From positions 372,001 through 436,000 of the forward strand of contig CAVSLA010000004.1 of the NCBI GenBank assembly GCA_963728825.1: 64,000 nucleotides of DNA, written 5' to 3'. Position 1 is the stretch's first letter; the number at the start of each line of letters is the position of its first letter. The notes beneath the pieces were generated by a model. The model saw only the letters and a list, made by a program, of their open reading frames with translations, had not been told where the DNA came from and made no database searches. This document shows, one piece after another, positions 61,710 to 64,000 of the stretch. A program made the translations under genes and the position numbers. This DNA comes from CAVREM01 sp963728825 (GTDB taxonomy: Bacteria > Acidobacteriota > Vicinamibacteria > Vicinamibacterales > CAVVIG01).

Positions 61710-63022
61710 GCCGCTCGTTCCTGAGCGTCGACCGGCACGAGCTTGCGGTGCTCGCGAGCGATGCCGACGACGAGAACCAGCCAGACGAGGACGAGCGCGA
61801 CGTTCACGGTGGCGAACTGGCTGACGCTGAACGCCAGGGCCGTGCCCACGAAGACCACCCCCGCCTGCAGAAGATCGCCCGCCCGCCAGAAGAACGATTC
61901 GATGGCCTGCTTGGCGTTGTATTTGGCTTCGCGGCTCGTGGGCAGGAACAGCGCATGGCGCGTCGTCTGCTGGATGGAGTAGTCGGTGCTGTTTTCCAGA
62001 ATCTTGGCCATCCGCACGACGGCAAAAATCGGCAGCGCGGCGATCAGGCTGTAGCTGCCGAGCGCGAGGACCGGCAGGATGAACAACGCGCCGCGCACGC
62101 CGATGTATTTGAAGATGCGCGACACCACCAGCGTCTGCAGAATGAACCCGAGAATGTTCACCGAGAGCTGCACGCCACCGCTCAGCCGGCCGACGATCTC
62201 ACGCTGCTGCTCGGCCGCCCCCGATGCGAGGCGAACGGACTCGTCGACGATCATCCGATCGAGCAGGAAGCCGCCCAGTGTGTTGACCACGTTGAGGACG
62301 ACGAACAGCGCGGCGATCAGCGCCAGATAACGGTTGGCAAACACGAGCTGAAAACCGCCGCGACTGCCGATGGGCGCGTCGGCGGCGCGCCCGGCCGCGT
62401 CGCGCCCGCCAGCCCGCTCGCGACGATTGACCCACAGCGTCAGTCCGAGCGGGACCAGCAGCCCTGCCGATGCGATGAGCATCAGGACGTACGGACTGAC
62501 CCCCGCGAATAGCACTCCCGCGCCCGCGCCCGCCACGCCACCGAGCGATTGACCGACGCCGACCAGCGGGAACAGCCGCTTGCCGCGATCCGGGGTGTAG
62601 AGATCGTTGGCGAATGCCCAGAACTGGGCGACCATCACCAGGCTGAAAATGCCCGTCCATACGAAGAACGGGATCCCGACCCGAGCGCCCGCCAGACCGA
62701 ACAGCGAGAAGATCACCAGGTTGGCGGCAAAGAACAGCGTGACAATCGTGATGAGCCGCAGCCGATCCACGCGAGCGGCGACCCACCCGTATGCGGGCAC
62801 GAAGGCGAGCGCGACGAGCGCCTGCCCGGCCGCGGAGTAACTCTTCACCTCGGCGCCGCCCTCGGTCAGGATCAGCTGGTCGCGCACGACCTTCAGGACG
62901 GAGTAGAACGTCAGAACATAGAAGATGTTGGCCCCCAGGATGAGCGCGCTGAACCCCTCGCCCCCGTGGACGTCGGTCACCGCCGACAGGACGCGATCGA
63001 GCCATGTCTTCCGTTCGTTCAT
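61706..63022 (-). CDS. Npt1/Npt2-family (ATP/ADP translocase-like) membrane transporter
   Basis: 438 residues with about 12 membrane helices (LILGANIFYVLTFYSVLKVV, LALIAALFVVLNVVNTLGGF). The pattern SVLKVVRDQLIL near the start and MAKILENSTDYSIQQTTRHA followed by REAKYNAKQAIESFFWRAGD is that of bacterial members of the nucleotide-translocase family. In parasites these exchange ATP/ADP; in free-living bacteria the substrate is mostly unknown. It overlaps both neighbours by four bases, in an operon with a kinase and a nucleotidase. Confidence 0.83.
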   Translation of the reverse strand: MNERKTWLDRVLSAVTDVHGGEGFSALILGANIFYVLTFYSVLKVVRDQLILTEGGAEVKSYSAAGQALVALAFVPAYGWVAARVDRLRLITIVTLFFAANLVIFSLFGLAGARVGIPFFVWTGIFSLVMVAQFWAFANDLYTPDRGKRLFPLVGVGQSLGGVAGAGAGVLFAGVSPYVLMLIASAGLLVPLGLTLWVNRRERAGGRDAAGRAADAPIGSRGGFQLVFANRYLALIAALFVVLNVVNTLGGFLLDRMIVDESVRLASGAAEQQREIVGRLSGGVQLSVNILGFILQTLVVSRIFKYIGVRGALFILPVLALGSYSLIAALPIFAVVRMAKILENSTDYSIQQTTRHALFLPTSREAKYNAKQAIESFFWRAGDLLQAGVVFVGTALAFSVSQFATVNVALVLVWLVLVVGIAREHRKLVPVDAQERAA

Positions 63023-64000
63023 CGAGGTGCCGCAACCGTGACGACGTCGTCAGTTTCGTTGATGGCGAGTGGGCCGGACAGTTCCGGGAGGTGCGTTTCC
63101 CACCAGTTCCGGGCCGAGTCCTGGCCCCAACTTTCGCACGTCTTGCATTCCCACGCCATAGCGAACAGCGCTTCGGCGTCGCGCGGCCGCTTACGCGGAT
63201 CCTTCTGCAGGCACGCCATCACCAGGTCGTCGAGCTCGCGCGGAACCCTCAGCTCGGTGCGCTGGGACGGCGGCACCGGCTCCGACTGAACGTGCTGAAG
63301 GAGCATCTTCATCGGCGTATCGGCCTCGAATACCAGCTGGCCGGTCAGCAGGAAATACGCGACGCAGCCGAGCGCGTAGACATCGGCCCGCCGATCGATG
63401 TTGGTCTCGCCCAGGATGATTTCGGGTGCCATGTAGGCGGGGGTTCCGGAGGTGTGATCCACCGCTGCCGTCAGCGTCATCTGATTGCTGCCGCGCCGTC
63501 TGAGCTTGACCAGCCCGAAGTCGAGCACCTTGACGAAGTCGTACTCGAGGCCCATCCGACAAACGTAGATATTGGCCGGCTTGATGTCGCGGTGCACCAG
63601 CCCGCGGGCGTGGGCTTCGGCCAGCGAGTGGCACGCCTGCCGGAGCAGATAGACGGCGCGATCGGCTGGAACCGGACCGAACTCGCGCACGAAGGACTCG
63701 AGATCGCGGCCCGAGAGCAGCTCCATCACATAGTAAAAGGTGCCTTCGTCGGTCACCCCGTAGTCGAAGACGTTGATGGTGTGTGGGGAGGTGAGGGCTG
63801 CGGTGGCCTGGGCCTCCCGTTCGAAACGCCGCCGGATTGTCTGGGCGTCCTCGACTCCTCCTGATCCGAGCACATCGGGCCGAACCAGCTTAACCGCGGC
63901 GTCGCGCGCCAGCAGGCGGTGCTCCGCGCGCCAGACTTCGCCCATCCCCCCCTGGCCGAGCTTTTCGACCAGCTGGTAGCTGCCGAGCTCCTGCGCCTCG
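63019..64000 (-). CDS. Ser/Thr protein kinase (PknB type), 5' end outside window
   Basis: The open frame runs to the window edge. Visible are the Gly-rich loop (LGQGGMGEVWRAEH), the Lys of VI (DAAVKLVRPDVL), catalytic loop VHRDIKPANIYV, VLDFGLVKL, and the activation segment GTPAYMAPEIILGETNIDRR. The C-lobe ends with PRKRPRDAEALF. About 327 residues are present. There is no membrane segment after the kinase domain, unlike PknB. The stop overlaps the translocase start. It may phosphorylate a partner encoded in the same operon. Confidence 0.92.
   Translation of the reverse strand, partial: EAQELGSYQLVEKLGQGGMGEVWRAEHRLLARDAAVKLVRPDVLGSGGVEDAQTIRRRFEREAQATAALTSPHTINVFDYGVTDEGTFYYVMELLSGRDLESFVREFGPVPADRAVYLLRQACHSLAEAHARGLVHRDIKPANIYVCRMGLEYDFVKVLDFGLVKLRRRGSNQMTLTAAVDHTSGTPAYMAPEIILGETNIDRRADVYALGCVAYFLLTGQLVFEADTPMKMLLQHVQSEPVPPSQRTELRVPRELDDLVMACLQKDPRKRPRDAEALFAMAWECKTCESWGQDSARNWWETHLPELSGPLAINETDDVVTVAAPR

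Noticed and set aside
1..64000. tRNA, rRNA or prophage genes.
   Set aside because: No cloverleaf-like or rRNA-like sequence was recognised in the intergenic gaps, and no phage structural or integrase genes are present. A covariance-model search would be decisive.

Overview
The window is high-GC DNA with long, tightly packed operons. It suggests a Gram-negative soil-type bacterium, most likely an Acidobacteriota of the Vicinamibacteria (subdivision 6) kind. The evidence is an 'acidobacterial duplicated orphan permease' (ADOP) ABC permease, a DUF5916/CBM9-like outer-membrane protein, a TonB receptor with a carboxypeptidase-like N-terminus, an exosortase-A (XrtA/PEP-CTERM) type exopolysaccharide locus, and families of short-word and palindromic repeats. 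This taxonomic call is inference.

Layout. 0-15 kb: the 3' end of dnaE2, a broken small barrel, the ADOP permease, the DUF5916 protein, a receiver-domain trio, a TonB receptor, a metallophosphoesterase pair, a phospholipase-D-like protein and a radical-SAM protein. 14.9-17.4 kb: a coupled SET-domain protein, YqiA-like esterase and SpoIID-like protein. 17.5-22.0 kb (+): a PaaK/CapK-like ligase, an AsnB-type amidotransferase and a glycosyltransferase. 22.1-36.5 kb (-): a second sugar operon with a methyltransferase, a CDP-glycerol transferase/GT2 fusion, two glycosyltransferases, a heparinase-like enzyme, two more AsnB-type amidotransferases, a glycosyltransferase and a GDP-mannose-type dehydrogenase. 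36.6 kb (+): a Wzx-type flippase. 38.3-54.7 kb (-): one long operon with a histidine kinase, two sigma54-activating response regulators, a degenerate GGDEF-like protein, Wza-type export protein, outer-membrane barrel, Wzz chain-length protein, BY-kinase, EpsB-type initiating transferase, nucleotidyltransferase, XrtA-type ATPase, WbpA-type dehydrogenase, GT2, a 37-residue ORF and an O-antigen ligase. 54.9 kb (+): a 95-residue protein with a variant PEP-CTERM tail. 55.3-57.0 kb: msrP and msrQ. 57.3-64 kb (-): Ser/Thr kinase, Npt-type nucleotide translocase, Omp85-like barrel, an unknown exported protein and a 5'-nucleotidase.

How it works together. The 17-55 kb region reads as one dispersed system that makes, flips, polymerises and exports an exopolysaccharide. 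Two uronate-forming dehydrogenases plus three glutamine amidotransferases suggest an amidated uronic-acid polymer. Near-consensus -24/-12 (sigma54) elements lie in front of the ligase operon, the flippase, the methyltransferase operon, one regulator and the PEP-CTERM-like gene. They fit the two GAFTGA regulators encoded in the locus.

Caution. About fifteen genes are frameshifted. Nearly all isolated shifts whose direction I could work out are +1 (one extra base). They cluster in 22-26 kb and 50.6-53.1 kb. Consensus errors in a long-read assembly explain this better than gene decay, so these genes are annotated as single CDSs with the shift noted. No tRNA, rRNA, CRISPR array or insertion sequence was seen. 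No stretch over 300 bases lacks a gene.
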